DNA from: Tomocerus qinae
Lineage: Eukaryota > Arthropoda > Collembola > Entomobryomorpha > Tomoceridae
Assembly (NCBI GenBank): GCA_020055645.1
Contig: CM034546.1
Span: 96,472,001 to 96,536,000 of the forward strand
Direction: 5' to 3'
DNA: 64,000 nt
Shown: positions 37,052-49,033 of the stretch, piece by piece
Numbering within the stretch: position 1 is the first letter of the stretch
Layout of the letters: each line of letters begins with the position of its first letter
Position numbers and translations under genes: made by a program
Notes under the pieces: generated by a model
The model's input: only the letters and a program-made list of their open reading frames with translations
What the model was told of the DNA's origin: nothing
Databases searched by the model: none

Positions 37052-38196
37052 TTTTACCAACACCGTTTGAAAATAATGTCCCCTGAAATAAGAATATGAC
37101 GAACTGAACTGAATTGTTATTATTTGCTGTACATTTAGTTGCTGTTTACTATTACACATAAAGTGATAATCTATTCCAGTTCTCCAAGTGCTATGAGCAA
37201 AGAGAGAATCATTTTACCGTCAGTGCTCTATAATAAGGAAATCATCTTCATTTATCTCTTATTATCAACCAAATTAAGTTACGATAAGTTTAATACTAAT
37301 TACCTCTTTTCGAGTACACTTTCCTGGAAAATATTATGCAGCTATTAAATTTAACCAAGATGATATGAAACATATCTACTCTACTATATGTAAAGACATT
37401 CAAATAGAATCATATAAAACGGTTTGTCCATAATTAATGAAGGAGCGAAACGGTAACAAAATTTTAATTTTCAACGTCACAAATACATAATGTAGATCCA
37501 TTTAGCAAGTGACAGTTGCTTACTACACTCATTGTACAACTCTCTCACTATCCTTTATTAAATGCAATTGTAAAATGTAAGGTTTAATGTACATACGTAC
37601 TGTAATAGAATTCATTGGCTTTCAGAAGAATTCATCCCACCATACGATTTCTACCGAATTTTATTCGCACTTCTGCATTTCCCTGTTAAGCAGTCATTTT
37701 CATTGAGTTTCTTTCTAAAAGAGGTCTACATCAGCACAGTAAAAGCATACACGTACTAATCTTTATTTTGCACTTGTTACTTGTATTTTATACTTATACT
37801 GTACTATACAAACTGTACTGTTGCTGTACTGCACGCATAAAATACATGCATAATCAACCTAATCTTTAAGAACATTTGAACTTTGAAAGTTTGGTGGAAA
37901 ATTCAATACAAAATCTCATATTAAATAATCTCTATTGTTCTATTTTATTGATAACCCTTATTTTTAATGCAAGGCAGCACATTAAAAATTCATTAAATCC
38001 GACGAATTGTCAAAGTCAAATATGAAAGGCCATTTTATAAAGAGAGTAGAGAGAGAGTGCATCCATATACCCTTTTTCCTGCTGCACAATTATTAAAATA
38101 CCCAGATCAAAGAAGCGAATTGAAATGACCCTTCCATTATAACCGATTTACGAAGGTCGACTATATCCCATCATAAAACAGTACTTAGAGACTTAG

Positions 38197-38322
38197 GCCC
38201 ATATTTTTAATAAACACTCCCACTCTAAACTCCACTCTTTGAGAGTGTAAGGTATGTATCGAGGTACCTTTCACTCTCGAAGAGTGGAGATTAGAGTGGG
38301 AGTGTTTATTAAAAATATGGGC
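38197..38322. repeat. Near-perfect 126-bp palindrome (fold-back MITE)
   Basis: Left arm GCCCATATTTTTAATAAACA continues through CTCCCACTCTA; the right arm is its reverse complement ending ATATGGGC at 38322. The inner arms carry CACTCTTTGAGAGTG-type sequence with a short loop near 38255. The whole element can fold on itself. Confidence 0.85.
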
Positions 38323-38344
38323 TTTAGACTGCAGCTCTTTCTGT

Positions 38345-38792
38345 CCTTAGTTTTCCTCCCGGGTTAGATCTCCTCCCCGTTAGACTACCTCTCGGCAGAT
38401 TTTCTCCCTGTTAGACTTCCTCCCGGTTAGACTACCTCCCGATACGAAAAATAGAAAGAAACGGCAAAATGAAAATCGAAACTGCAAAAACTTAGTAACT
38501 TGAGACGTGGGTGTATAGGATGATGGGTAGGACTTTGGGACATGGGAGTGATGAGACTACTATAATGTGATGGAAAACTTCTGTCTTCTGTATATTCCAT
38601 CTATATTTGAAGTAAACACAGTAAACAGTTTGTCCATCTACTGTTTTAAAAAAGTTTTAAGTTGAATGTCATAGTCTGATAGGGAGGTAGTCTAACAGGA
38701 AGGAAGTCTGCTGGGAGGTAGTCTAACAGGGAGGAAGTCTGCGAGGAGGTAGTCTAACAGGGAGAAGATCTAACGAGGGAGGAAATCTAAGG
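38345..38792. mobile_element. Fold-back element with arms of tandem 20-bp sub-repeats
   Basis: The left arm begins CCTTAG at 38345 and repeats units like CTCCCGGTTAGACTACC. The right arm ends CTAAGG at 38792 and carries the inverted units (GAGGTAGTCTAACAGGGAG) at least three times. About 240 bases lie between. This architecture, inverted ends made of short tandem repeats, is that of foldback-type elements. No target duplication was recognised. Confidence 0.7.
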
Positions 38793-39841
38793 TACTCATT
38801 TTATTATAACCCATTATAACATTGAAAGTGATGATGACTTTCAAATGGGTTTATAATAAAATCATGGTAAATCAAATGAATTAAAAATGTGTGTGTGATT
38901 AATTGTAAAAGCTGGGGCATTCCATAACAATATGTACTACGCAGATATATTATGCTAATTCGACAACCCTTATTGAGCTGACAATTGTTTCGTTTAAAAG
39001 GTGTACAATTCTTAATTACTAAGTTGCCTAAACGTAAACTTGCGCAATTTATTTTAGCACATATGTTTTCAACACTGTCTACTGGATTCTTTTGGGTTTT
39101 TTTCATTATTATGGTGCAGCCTACAATTCATTTATGTTTTACTTGTTCGCCTAATACTCATTTTACGCAGTTCCCACTCATACCCATTTTTAATCATGAT
39201 CATGACTTATGAGTAAAGGCTATTGATTGTTGTCACATATTCCAAGGAGGACCTAATGAAACCTCAGAGCGTCAGCGTATACATAACATTCATTTGTGAC
39301 TGATGTCATAATTATAACTGATAAGATAAACATCCCAAAAAGCACCAACTTCTTTCCAAGTAGTTTCAATGTTCCAACATTGAACAGATTAGAAGTTATA
39401 AGTTGATGAGTTTTTGATTGATATTCCACAGGCATACAATAAATGCTTATCAGTTATTTAACGTTAGATATTAGTCCACCATAACAGAGCACACAAAACA
39501 TACCTGTTTAATATATGAGATTCATTAAAGATCACTTTCACAAACAATTGTAGTTATAATATATAGTTAGTTCTATAATATAACATAATTTACCTTATCT
39601 TGTATGCAAATATAATTGGATTGGAGACCCCAACTTTGCATGTATTCATGCTGGGTATTATAAGCAACAAAACGATTCAATGATTATTCACTCTTTGTGA
39701 CACCAACGTCAGATTGGAATGAAGGGTTCCTGTACGACCCGATAGTTTTCACTTTAATTCAGCAATCAATCAATACACAATTCTGTTGAAGCATTATTAT
39801 TGCATGTAAAATTCAATTTTGTAACACCATTATTCATAGCC

Positions 39842-42311
39842 ATGGGACTCCGCGAATGCGGCCAGGTTAGGATAATCATAAAACTTTTTTAGCATGTAAT
39901 TACTAATAATTGTTTGCACTCCAAGTACTTATTACATAAAAATTAGTTATTTAGTTATTTCAATTCTTACTATACTGGGTCATTATTTTCATTAATCCAA
40001 GAATGCTTTACTCTAATTCTAAATAGATTATAGTCTTAACGATTGTCTTTTCTACATTGATAACAAAAAACACAGCAGAAGTTGGATATGGTGGGCAATG
40101 TCAAGGCTCACTGGTATGTAAAACACAGATTATGTAACTTTAAAAAAATGATACTGTTACAAAATGCTGTATATATCAAAACGGGCATAAGACCAGAAGC
40201 ATTAATATTTTACAAACTATCGGTAATTCCTATCCGTTGCAGAGAGCAGAAATTATAGAATTGAATTCGGAAATAGCAGCTAAAGCAGAAATTGAAGCCG
40301 CGGCAGGGCCAATCACTGACACTTCTGAACCTTTTCAATTGCCTAAATTTATAGCTGATTCGGAAGAACATTATGATGAATCGCCTGAAGATTTTGACGA
40401 AGGGATTGACAATATTATGACGAATGAAACTACTGTCAATTCTACTGAACCAACCACTGATTTTGACAACGAATCTACGACGACCACCAACGCTACAACA
40501 ACCAATGCTACAACAACCACCACACCTACTACGATAACCACACCTACTACTACTACCACACCTACTACTACTACCACACCTCCTACCACTACCACACCTA
40601 CTACTACCACACCTACTACTACTACCACACCTACTACTACTACCACACCTACTACGACCACCACACCTACTACTACTACCACACCTACTACTACTACCAC
40701 ACCTACTACTACTACCACACCTACTACTACCACCACACCTACTACGACCACCACACCTACTACTACTACCACACCTACTACGACCACCCCACCTACTACG
40801 ACTACCACCCCTACGACTATCATTACAACTACAATCCCTCCAGATCTTAAATGCAATGAATCTTTATGGTTGGATTGTCAGAATCAAACATGCTGGTGCA
40901 AACCAGGCTTGGTACATAACCCGATTACAGGGGGATGTGTTATTCCAGCAAATGGAACTTGTTCATTAATCAGTGGCCCTAAATGTGCAGATAACGCTAA
41001 TTGTGATTCTAACACCACCTGTGACTGTAACACTGGATTTTTGGCAGGTCCAGACAGAGTTTGTTATCTGAACCGTGGACAAGATTGTCAAAGAGACGAA
41101 GATTGCAATCGCTATGCCTTTTTAGTGTGCTCCCGAGGAAAATGCGAATGTGAGAATCCACCGAAACAGTGGTGGAGCGATGAAAAGAATAAGTGTCTAA
41201 GCATCGTAGAAGGTAGTTTTATACATGAAATTTTTTAAATCAAATTCTGTATTATTTATTTATTTAAAGAAGCATTAAAAACTTTTCGTATGTATTTCAA
41301 GGTACTTGTGACGGTGATGACGCTTTAAGTCATTCCTGTGTGCCAAACGCTAATTGCCAGAACAATACATGCAAATGTGATACAGGATTTCTTGAATCTA
41401 ATTATTTCTGCACTGCTGATTATGGTGGAAACTGTTCGCTGCCCAATCTACCCTGTTACGAAGGGTTTTGGTGCAATGATAACAATAAATGTGATTGCCA
41501 TCCAGAAGAATTGCACGAACCGGGTAGCGAGCATAAATGTGCTGTAAAGGTAGGAGAGGTTTGTAAAGTCGACAAACCTTGTGTCAAAAATGCTCAATGT
41601 AGCTCGTCGCATAATTGCACATGTTTGACGGGATATTCGGAAAATGACAAGAGATGTGTTCCAGTCTACGGAGGAAGTTGTGATCCACTTGACGAAGAAG
41701 ACGAATGCGCTGAGTATTTTCCAGAAATGCTACTAACATGTAATTCAACCGAAAAAAAGTGCCTTTGCAAAGGTCTTTATGACTATAACGTTGGAACTCA
41801 GAGATGCTATGGCAAGTTGAATGCACCATGTTTAAATATCACTGACTGTTACGATTACGCACAGTGCTCAGATGAAGGCAAATGTGAGTGCGGAGAGGAG
41901 TATGAGTTAGCACCTCAAGGGGACGAATGTCTCAGAATTTACGGAGCTTCTTGTGACAGCCAACAGAAAAAGTGTAATCATTATGAGTTCTTAGAATGCT
42001 CCCCACAAAGAAATTGCATTTGCGACAACGCAGTTAATAACACGTACGAAAACGGAAAATGTGTCGGATTGTCACTATCCCCATGTATGACATCCACGGT
42101 TGATTTTAAACAACGGGAATGTATTCAAAATTCAACATGTATTGCAAATGAGGAAGGCTCTGTAGATGGTACTTGCGTCTGTGATACCGATTTTATCCAC
42201 ACAGAGCTCGGTAAAACGTGCTCACCGAAAAATGGGGCCAATTCATTTGCCAATTCCCTGGTTTTAATGTTTTTAATATTTGCTACCAAAATCAGTTTTC
42301 TGCTAGAATAG
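39842..42311 (+). CDS. EB/EGF-like module surface protein 1 with mucin stalk, about 696 residues
   Basis: Exons are 39842-39865 (24 nt), 40027-40113, 40243-41212 and 41302-42311; the total is 2091 nt, phases 0, 0 and 1. The signal peptide is split: eight residues in the micro-exon, the hydrophobic core at the start of exon 2. An acidic segment and about 110 residues of Thr/Pro repeats follow, a likely O-glycosylated stalk. Then come many tandem cysteine modules with C-x-C-x2-G-[FY] signatures (for example CKCDTGF, CTCLTGY), as in arthropod EB and EGF-like domains. The C-terminus is hydrophobic with no cytoplasmic tail, typical of GPI anchoring. It is probably an extracellular surface protein; a binding partner is unknown. 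The micro-exon is inferred from phase and signal-peptide logic. Confidence 0.82.
40515..40815 (+). repeat. Coding minisatellite, 15-bp units
   Basis: About 20 tandem copies of ACCACACCTACTACT-like units encode Thr-Thr-Thr-Pro-Thr. Small variants (ACG for ACT, CCT insertions) punctuate the array. Reading frame is kept through the array. Confidence 0.95.
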
Positions 42312-44739
42312 TGCATTGCTGTCTGTTATCATTTACATAAATACCTGTACATTGAATGTAAGCGGACAAATTTCAGGGAATCTTACATTTTTAACTTTTC
42401 CAAACTGTAATTTAAGGTTTATTAAACTAAATAAAGCAGTAGTTTTTATAACACTAACATTATTACCCATATAAACGTGTAAATGCAAATAATTGATTTG
42501 ATACTCCGTGTAGTAATACATTTAATCAGTTAGTCAGCAACCTTTATTCGTTAGGAATGTACATATAATATGTTCTGATTTTATGTTGATCTGGAAAATA
42601 CTTAAGCTAAATATAATCTGTATTCAAACAACAATACAATAATCGAATGACAAATTAAATAAAAGTGTACCGCGATACATGATTAATTTAGCTGAACTCA
42701 TTGTTTTGTCACCCATGACTTTGCAATCGTCCTTCTAAGAAGGATTACTCTACATTTATGTCCCAACCCAATAACGAGGGTTGTCCTCAATAATTAGTCG
42801 AAATATTGCGTTCAGGGATTTAGCCTTGAATTTCGTAAATAAATCCCTTTATGAGTAGTAAGTAGCTTGTAATTTTGGTGTGAATAACATTTGTGATGAA
42901 AATACGTACAATATGCCAAATGGTAATATGAAGTCATAAGTTTTACAAAAACCAACATTCACAAACAATGCGTCACAATAAGTTCTAATCTTATCAGAGA
43001 CCGTCTGAAGTAAAGTAGGAATAGTTGTAAACGATACTACACATGTTACACTAGTTACATACCTTACTAAAACTTTTTTATTTTGCTATAGGCAAACAAT
43101 TTGAATATTCCACTTTTCAACTGTTTTACTCAAATAATTGTAATTTGTAAATCGAAGGCATAATACTAAAACCAGACCAATAGTAGAAACATAATTACAT
43201 CATAAGAATAAAATACACTTAAAATAATACCAATCCAGAATCCAGTTAATGAGTGTAGTAGGATGGTTGTTGGAACGGTTTTCAGTCTTGTGGCTTGAAT
43301 TTTATCCTATATGGTAAAACTTTATACTGACTATAGTCTGAGTTAATAAAGATAATCGTTATCAAATAATTAATTGATGTAAGAAGAATTCTCTCAATCA
43401 GTACAGATGTTAATATTTGAGTAATAAAAGTTACAAAGTGTAGATTTCAATACATGTGTATTATTTGCCAACGACATACGATACCCCATGAAGTTGCTTT
43501 ATAAAAATGCGTTGTTTTATACAAGAAACAAAATATTGTACATTTACGCAGATACGTAGTATGCATGTACCAAATGATGTATCAAATGATATACTGACGC
43601 TAAACAGAATTGAAGCAATATGCTCTGTAAAATATAATAATAGTAATTAACATCTACAATGATGAAGTATTTATCAGCACCTTTGATAGAGATCGATTTG
43701 AGTTCCATGAATATAAATTTTAAAGCCTGACTAATCGATGAGTTACCCTCGATTACAAAAAAAGATTGGTAACGCCTGTTTGGTTTCATTCAATTGTTCA
43801 TTGTTCTCAATCGGGCCAAATGTGATTTGAGACTGTCTATGTAGATAATTAAGGGGAGCCACCCCTCCGTCGAGGTATCTACCGGAATTTGGCATGAACT
43901 CGATCTATTTACATTGAGTTGAGTACAAAACCATTCAAATTTTATTTTTTTAGGAAATCAAGGAAAACTCAAAAACTCTTCCGTTTTCAATTTTGATTTT
44001 TTTACCTAAAATTCTTACAGGGTCGTGGAGGGTCACAAGTTTGCGTTTTGTTCAAAAAGACTTTTGGTTATTTTATAAAAAATTCATAAACCTATCCCGC
44101 CAAAAAAAATAAAAAACTTTTTGGTAGAATGGCCAGTGTGACCTTTACAGGTCAAATTTGTAACATATCTGAAACTTGTGACCCTCCAGGATCTTCATCC
44201 TAAATTTTGAGATCAACTACGCCCAGATTGCTTGAAAATTAGGCGACTTATCCATGATTTCCTGGAGTAGGAAATTACATTGAAAACCAAGTACTACTGC
44301 CTGACCTTAAAGCCAATGTACCTTATTAGAAGTGTCGTGCGTAGATGAGTAAGAAAATAATACAATATTACCTAACTTTCCTATGTTTGTTGAGTAGAGT
44401 GTTTACTAAAGCCATGATCATATAGAGTACACATATTTTGTGAAAAATGTTTTATCCTTTATTGTCTTATCAGTCTAAAATGGTGTTGCTTTGTGATTAA
44501 CTGCTTATCTCACCCAATGATAGTTGAAATGCTGAAATGTAGATGAGCAATCGCATACACGTAAATAATAAATTTCCAACGTATGTGGTTCGATACGGTA
44601 TGATTTCTCATTACTTATTCCATCCGTTTTATTGTGTTCACAAGTCATCTACCTGAAGATTTTCTTTACATACGTCCAAAATTTTCACCCAAAGGGTAGT
44701 GTTTACAATCGATAATTTGTATCTGCTTAAGGCATCTTT
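42312..44739. other. Intergenic with one inverted repeat
   Basis: No gene was recognised. An inverted repeat lies at 44026-44188. The rest is AT-rich without recognisable features. Confidence 0.55.
44026..44188. repeat. Inverted repeat, 17-bp perfect arms
   Basis: TGGAGGGTCACAAGTTT at 44026-44042 is the exact reverse complement of 44172-44188, with about 130 bases between. Similarity continues weakly outward. It is probably part of a MITE of about 0.3-0.5 kb whose limits I cannot fix. Confidence 0.7.
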
Positions 44740-44746
44740 TATAAAG
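44740..44746 (+). promoter_or_regulatory. TATA box of EB protein 2
   Basis: TATAAAG lies 56 bases before the ATG of the micro-exon at 44796, at the spacing expected for a leader of about 25-30 bases. This also supports the micro-exon as exon 1. Confidence 0.5.
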
Positions 44747-44795
44747 TATCATAAACAGTTATAATACGAAGAATAAATATTTTACATTTTGCGAC

Positions 44796-46526
44796 ATGTC
44801 TTCCGAGAAGAAGGTATAATGATTACGTTATTAAAGTTTCAAGTTCTATTCGTTACATCTATTTAAAACATAAGCATGAAACATAGACGGTTGGGTTGAA
44901 TAATATTGGATTTTATTTTAGATTTGGGCCTATGTCTTGTCTACGTTTATGGTGTTCATTCTTTTGGAAGTCACTGTCGGTCAAAGTAGTCCACCATTAC
45001 AATTTTATGACCCTTGTGATATAGGGAATGCCACTCATGAGTCGTGCGATGTTTCTAAACATTTGAAATGCAGCCTTGTAAATGGTACAAACATCTGTGT
45101 GTGCAACGACATCGATGGGTTGTTCTACGACGGAACCACGTGTAGGGCATATGCAGGAAAAGCATGCAGGGGCCCCGGGGGGTCTCAATATGCAATTAAT
45201 TGCACTGACAATTCCCGGTGTAATACAAACGTGTGCACATGCAATTTCAACTACATGAAAACCACAGAAGGACACTGTCTACTGACTCATGATGCTCCAG
45301 GATGTGAAAAAGACGGACATTGTAACCAGCACGCTTTCTTGAGATGTTCATATGGAACTTGCAAATGTGAATTGAACAATGCAACCTATGTTAACCAAGA
45401 CTGGTATGAAAATGGTGATGACAGCACTTGTCGGAGTTTAGTCGGAGGTAAGAAAGACATTAATTAATAATATTTAATAATGTTTCTCACTGATTAACAG
45501 ATTAATGTCTTAATGAATAATTTAGCTGACTGCACAAGAGGTCAACCATGTGTGGATAATACTGTGACATGCAACAGTACTATTCGCACATGTACCTGTG
45601 ATGCCAATGCCGGTTTTGCGCCTACTGCAGAGAGATACTGTTTAAAGGCCCTTGGTCAAAACTGTACTTTACCCACCGAGTGTGCCTCCGACAATTGTGA
45701 AACAAATAAGTGCGTCTGTCCCGAAGGTCAAATCGAAGTCAATGCAAAATGCTACAGCTTGCCCGGAAAATCTTGTTCTGTGAAGAGCGATTGTGTCTCC
45801 AATGCTGATTGTACTCAAGGTGTATGCAAATGTTACGACGGCTATTCACCTGCAGGAAGTAAATGCTCCGCCAACCATGGCACGGACTGCTCGATAACAG
45901 CCAACCCAGAGGATGATGTCTGCAACAGCGATATCTACCTAGTCTGCAAAAATGAAACGAATGAGGCTCAGGCTAAATGTGGTTGTGCTACCGATTATCA
46001 ATTTGACTCTACTTTGGGAAGGTGTAGAGGGTACTACGGCGCTTTATGTACACCAGACAGGGAATCAGACTGTGTTTTGTCAACCATATGCAATGGAGGC
46101 GACCTCACAAGAAATGCAACATGCCAGTGTCTGCCTAACCTGTTCAAAGGTGAAAAGGAAAGAGTTTGTAGGGCGAAATACGGAGAGGAGTGCAGTCTAT
46201 TTGGTTGCTACGATTATGCCCATCAAATTTGCTCTAATAATAGCAATTGTGCATGCAAAACTGAAGAGCTAGTTGTGAACGTCGACAGTATCTGCGTAGG
46301 TAAAGTGGACTCTGCTTGTGACTTAGCTGGAGAGATGCCTTTGTTATGTATCGACAATGCTGTTTGCCAACCAAGCCAACCGGCCAATCAAACGACATGT
46401 AAATGCTCTACGAACTTTCACCCGAGTGAAAATAAAACGGTTTGCCTTCAAGGGAACGGAAGTGCAGCTTTAAGTATTTCAGCCGTTGTCATTTCCATTT
46501 TCTTTATGATCGTCAAATTGATTTAA
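44796..46526 (+). CDS. EB/EGF-like module surface protein 2, about 514 residues
   Basis: Exons are 44796-44813 (18 nt), 44922-45447 and 45526-46526; the total is 1545 nt, phases 0 and 1. The micro-exon encodes only six residues (MSSEKK). Exon 2 starts with the hydrophobic signal core. Roughly ten cysteine modules follow with the same C-x-C pattern as EB protein 1 but without the Thr/Pro stalk. The last residues are hydrophobic after a small-residue site (GNGSA), pointing to GPI anchoring. Several N-x-T/S sites are present. Shared micro-exon, shared phase-1 intron before the last exon and shared tail show that the two genes arose by duplication. Confidence 0.85.
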
Positions 46527-47023
46527 ATGTTTATTTTTGCAAAAAGATTGCTTAGAATGGTTTGCTTTGAAAAATATTTAATGCTTAAATGACACTTGTT
46601 TGATTCATTAAGCCCGATAGCACATTTATTATTCGCTACAGCACATCTTAATAGGTACTGATTCTGTTAATGAGTATGATAACTTTAGGTGGTCTTTCAA
46701 AATGCATCAAAAATAAGTATAAATTAGCTATTAATATTTTACTGTTAATTTGTGTTTACCTATAGCTTATACATTATGGTATACTTGCCTACCTCGAAAT
46801 GAATCGTTAATATTGACATTTTAATGTACTGGATGATAACAGATTAATTTCATGCGCACATCTTTAGCTGATGAAAATGGTCAAAGGTGCTTAAACTTTT
46901 TAGTGTTCGTTGAAAATCAAAAGTTGTACATTGTAAATCAGGACTTGTAAATACTAATAAAGTACAATTCATTTTTACTTGGCATTTTTCGTCTCATTGT
47001 GTTTACAAACTTCATTACCGAAA
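46527..47023. other. Intergenic, nothing seen
   Basis: This is 3' sequence of EB protein 2 and of the convergent acidic peptide gene. Confidence 0.6.
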
Positions 47024-47694
47024 TTAGATTTGCTTTTCTAAAATTAGTGTTCTCAGCAGGGACATTTCGTCTACTATTTCGTCTTCATCCTCTTCGTTGT
47101 TCTCGTCACTTTCATATTCATCATCTAAAGATTCAAAATCAAGAGATGTTGGGTCCTCTGACTCTTCTCTTCCTTCATCATCATAATATTCGTCTATTTT
47201 GGTATCATCCGTTGAGTTACTGGCTCCTGAGTCTCTCTGTAAATATTTAAGTATAAATTTCATTCATGATGGCACAACTGTTGTAATTACGCTATAAGTG
47301 GTTGATAAATAAGTAGGTTATTCAAATATGTATTCAAATAGCAGAATTAATGTAAATGCAATTATTTGCATGATTAAGTAGATTTTGCTCACAATTTCAA
47401 CATATTTACAACGCTAATACTACAGGACAGGTAAGTTTACATTTCCTTCCAAAAGAATCAGAATTTATTTGCAGCAATGTTCGAATGCTTTATAAATAAT
47501 TTCATGCTGAAATGTTGATTTATAATATTTACCTTTGTGTCTACAAATTCTAACTCTTCCTCTTCATATTCCTCTTCTTCATCAACAACTTCAGAATCAT
47601 AATTTCTTGAAACTGGAAGTCCTCGACTGAATGATGTGAAAATGGTGAAAACTACAATTAAAGCTAAGAGCTTGCAAAGGCCGAACTTTTTCAT
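47024..47694 (-). CDS. Highly acidic secreted peptide, two exons, 124 residues
   Basis: Minus-strand exons are 47694-47533 and 47236-47024, with a GTAAAT donor and a TTTACAG acceptor, phase 0. A signal peptide of about 25 residues is followed by a mature chain dominated by Glu and Asp (runs such as DEEEEYEEEELEF and NEEDEDE) and lacking cysteine. A Lys-Arg pair, a typical prohormone-convertase site, is formed exactly across the splice junction. Acidic secreted proteins of this kind bind calcium or basic partners, or act as propeptides; no family was recognised. Confidence 0.8.
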
Positions 47695-48694
47695 TTTTGC
47701 TTCACAGTGAAAAGTTTAAATTGTTAAAAGAGTAGATTATTATTACACTTATTAAAACAGCCAATAACTTGGTAATTTTATGCCCTACACGGCAAGGAAG
47801 GGTAGAGGCTGTCGCGATGCGTCTATCGCTTTGTGAATGAATATTTCATTTTCTCAGCTCGATTGTATTGACAGTCCGAAATTATTTACGTTATTTTTAG
47901 AATGTAAAGGTATAGAATTCCTTGAATGTAAAGGTATACTCTCCCGGTACTCTGTAGTTAGTGTACATGTTTTTGCTTCCAAATACCATAGCCTTTCGTA
48001 TTATTTGTCTTTTAATAAATAAACATTTCCTCTTACACAAATTACTAAGGAGGACATTCCGTTCGTGGACTGTAAAGTCTGACTCAACTAAAAAAAATGC
48101 CATAATAATACATTATTTTGTTAGATACCTGTAGGTATTGTCTCGTGTCTTGCCTGTAGGTACGTACTTCACAGTTGTTGCATACTATGGTGTGTCAAGG
48201 TACTTCGAATTGCATACCTTGGGATGTGTTTTTAGATGGAAAAAATATTATCTGTATTATTGCATTAAAGATTTATAAAAATGAATTTGCATTAATTTTT
48301 ATTTGCTAAAAGCTACAAATTCTATCAACTAAGTTAATTGTCCAATGCTATACACATGTGAACTTCATACTTATGCCTAAAATCTATATGTTTGGAGAAT
48401 GTATAGCAGAGCATGCATAAATTGCTCCCATCCATGTCAAAGTCAGAATATTTACTACTTTTTCTCCCGTAGCGTAAATATGTTTATCCTTTTTTTGTAA
48501 TGTTATTAAAAATATTGATGATACAATCTTGTACAGTTGAATACAGTAAATTATTGTACAGTGTAAAACGAATTTGAAAGTTGAACAGGTACGTTAATCG
48601 ATTAGGTTCATACAGTACACATAAAAACTTATATGTACCTAACCTCACCCGTGTGGTCAATTATATATGACAATTTATAAATAGCAATGGGTAA
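47695..48694. other. Intergenic, nothing notable
   Basis: A 15-base direct repeat, GAATGTAAAGGTATA, occurs twice near 47900-47940. Nothing else was recognised. Confidence 0.55.
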
Positions 48695-49033
48695 TTATTT
48701 TTTCACGGATGATGGAATCGCTTGAGCTCCTGAATTCTGCTCTGAGGATTCGTAGTACTGTTCAAGGGAATTATCAGTGGAGTCTTCAGCTAAACTTTGA
48801 TTAGCAGAACTCTCTTCAGACCTTTCTGTCAAATCAGATAGCGTTTCAGAGAATCCGAGACGCTTTCTTGGTCCTTTAAACGTAGGGAAAAAGTGTGGGT
48901 GTAATTGGTCCTTTCCACTAAATTGTTTCGTAATAACTAAATTAGGGTCGAGTATAGGCCTTTTTTCGTCCTTTTCATCCCCATCACAGCTGCAACATGT
49001 CCGGTATATACAGCAGAATAGTAAGGAACACAT
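48695..49033 (-). CDS. Hypothetical protein with N-terminal cysteine cluster, 112 residues
   Basis: It is a single open exon. An in-frame stop lies four codons upstream of the ATG at 49033, so the start is fixed if unspliced. The first 16 residues hold six cysteines among hydrophobics (MCSLLFCCIYRTCCSC), as in palmitoylated membrane-tethered proteins. A charged segment follows, then a Ser/Glu/Gln-rich tail (ERSEESSANQSL) that looks disordered and phosphorylatable. The composition is unlike random AT-rich sequence. No family was recognised; it could be one exon of a longer gene. Confidence 0.55.
   Translation of the reverse strand: MCSLLFCCIYRTCCSCDGDEKDEKRPILDPNLVITKQFSGKDQLHPHFFPTFKGPRKRLGFSETLSDLTERSEESSANQSLAEDSTDNSLEQYYESSEQNSGAQAIPSSVKK

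Larger units (their letters stand above)
37052..39841. other. Intergenic with two fold-back elements
   Basis: No gene was recognised. A palindromic element lies at 38197-38322 and a larger inverted-repeat element at 38345-38792. A 26-residue frame with a hydrophobic start on the minus strand near 39330 is too weak to call. Confidence 0.55.

Noticed and set aside
39253-39435. Minus-strand frame with a hydrophobic run that could be a signal peptide
   Set aside because: No domain, no splice partner and no promoter; AT-rich sequence often gives such runs.
40371-40856. Minus-strand frame of 161 Val/Gly-rich residues
   Set aside because: It is the antisense shadow of the Thr/Pro minisatellite in EB protein 1.
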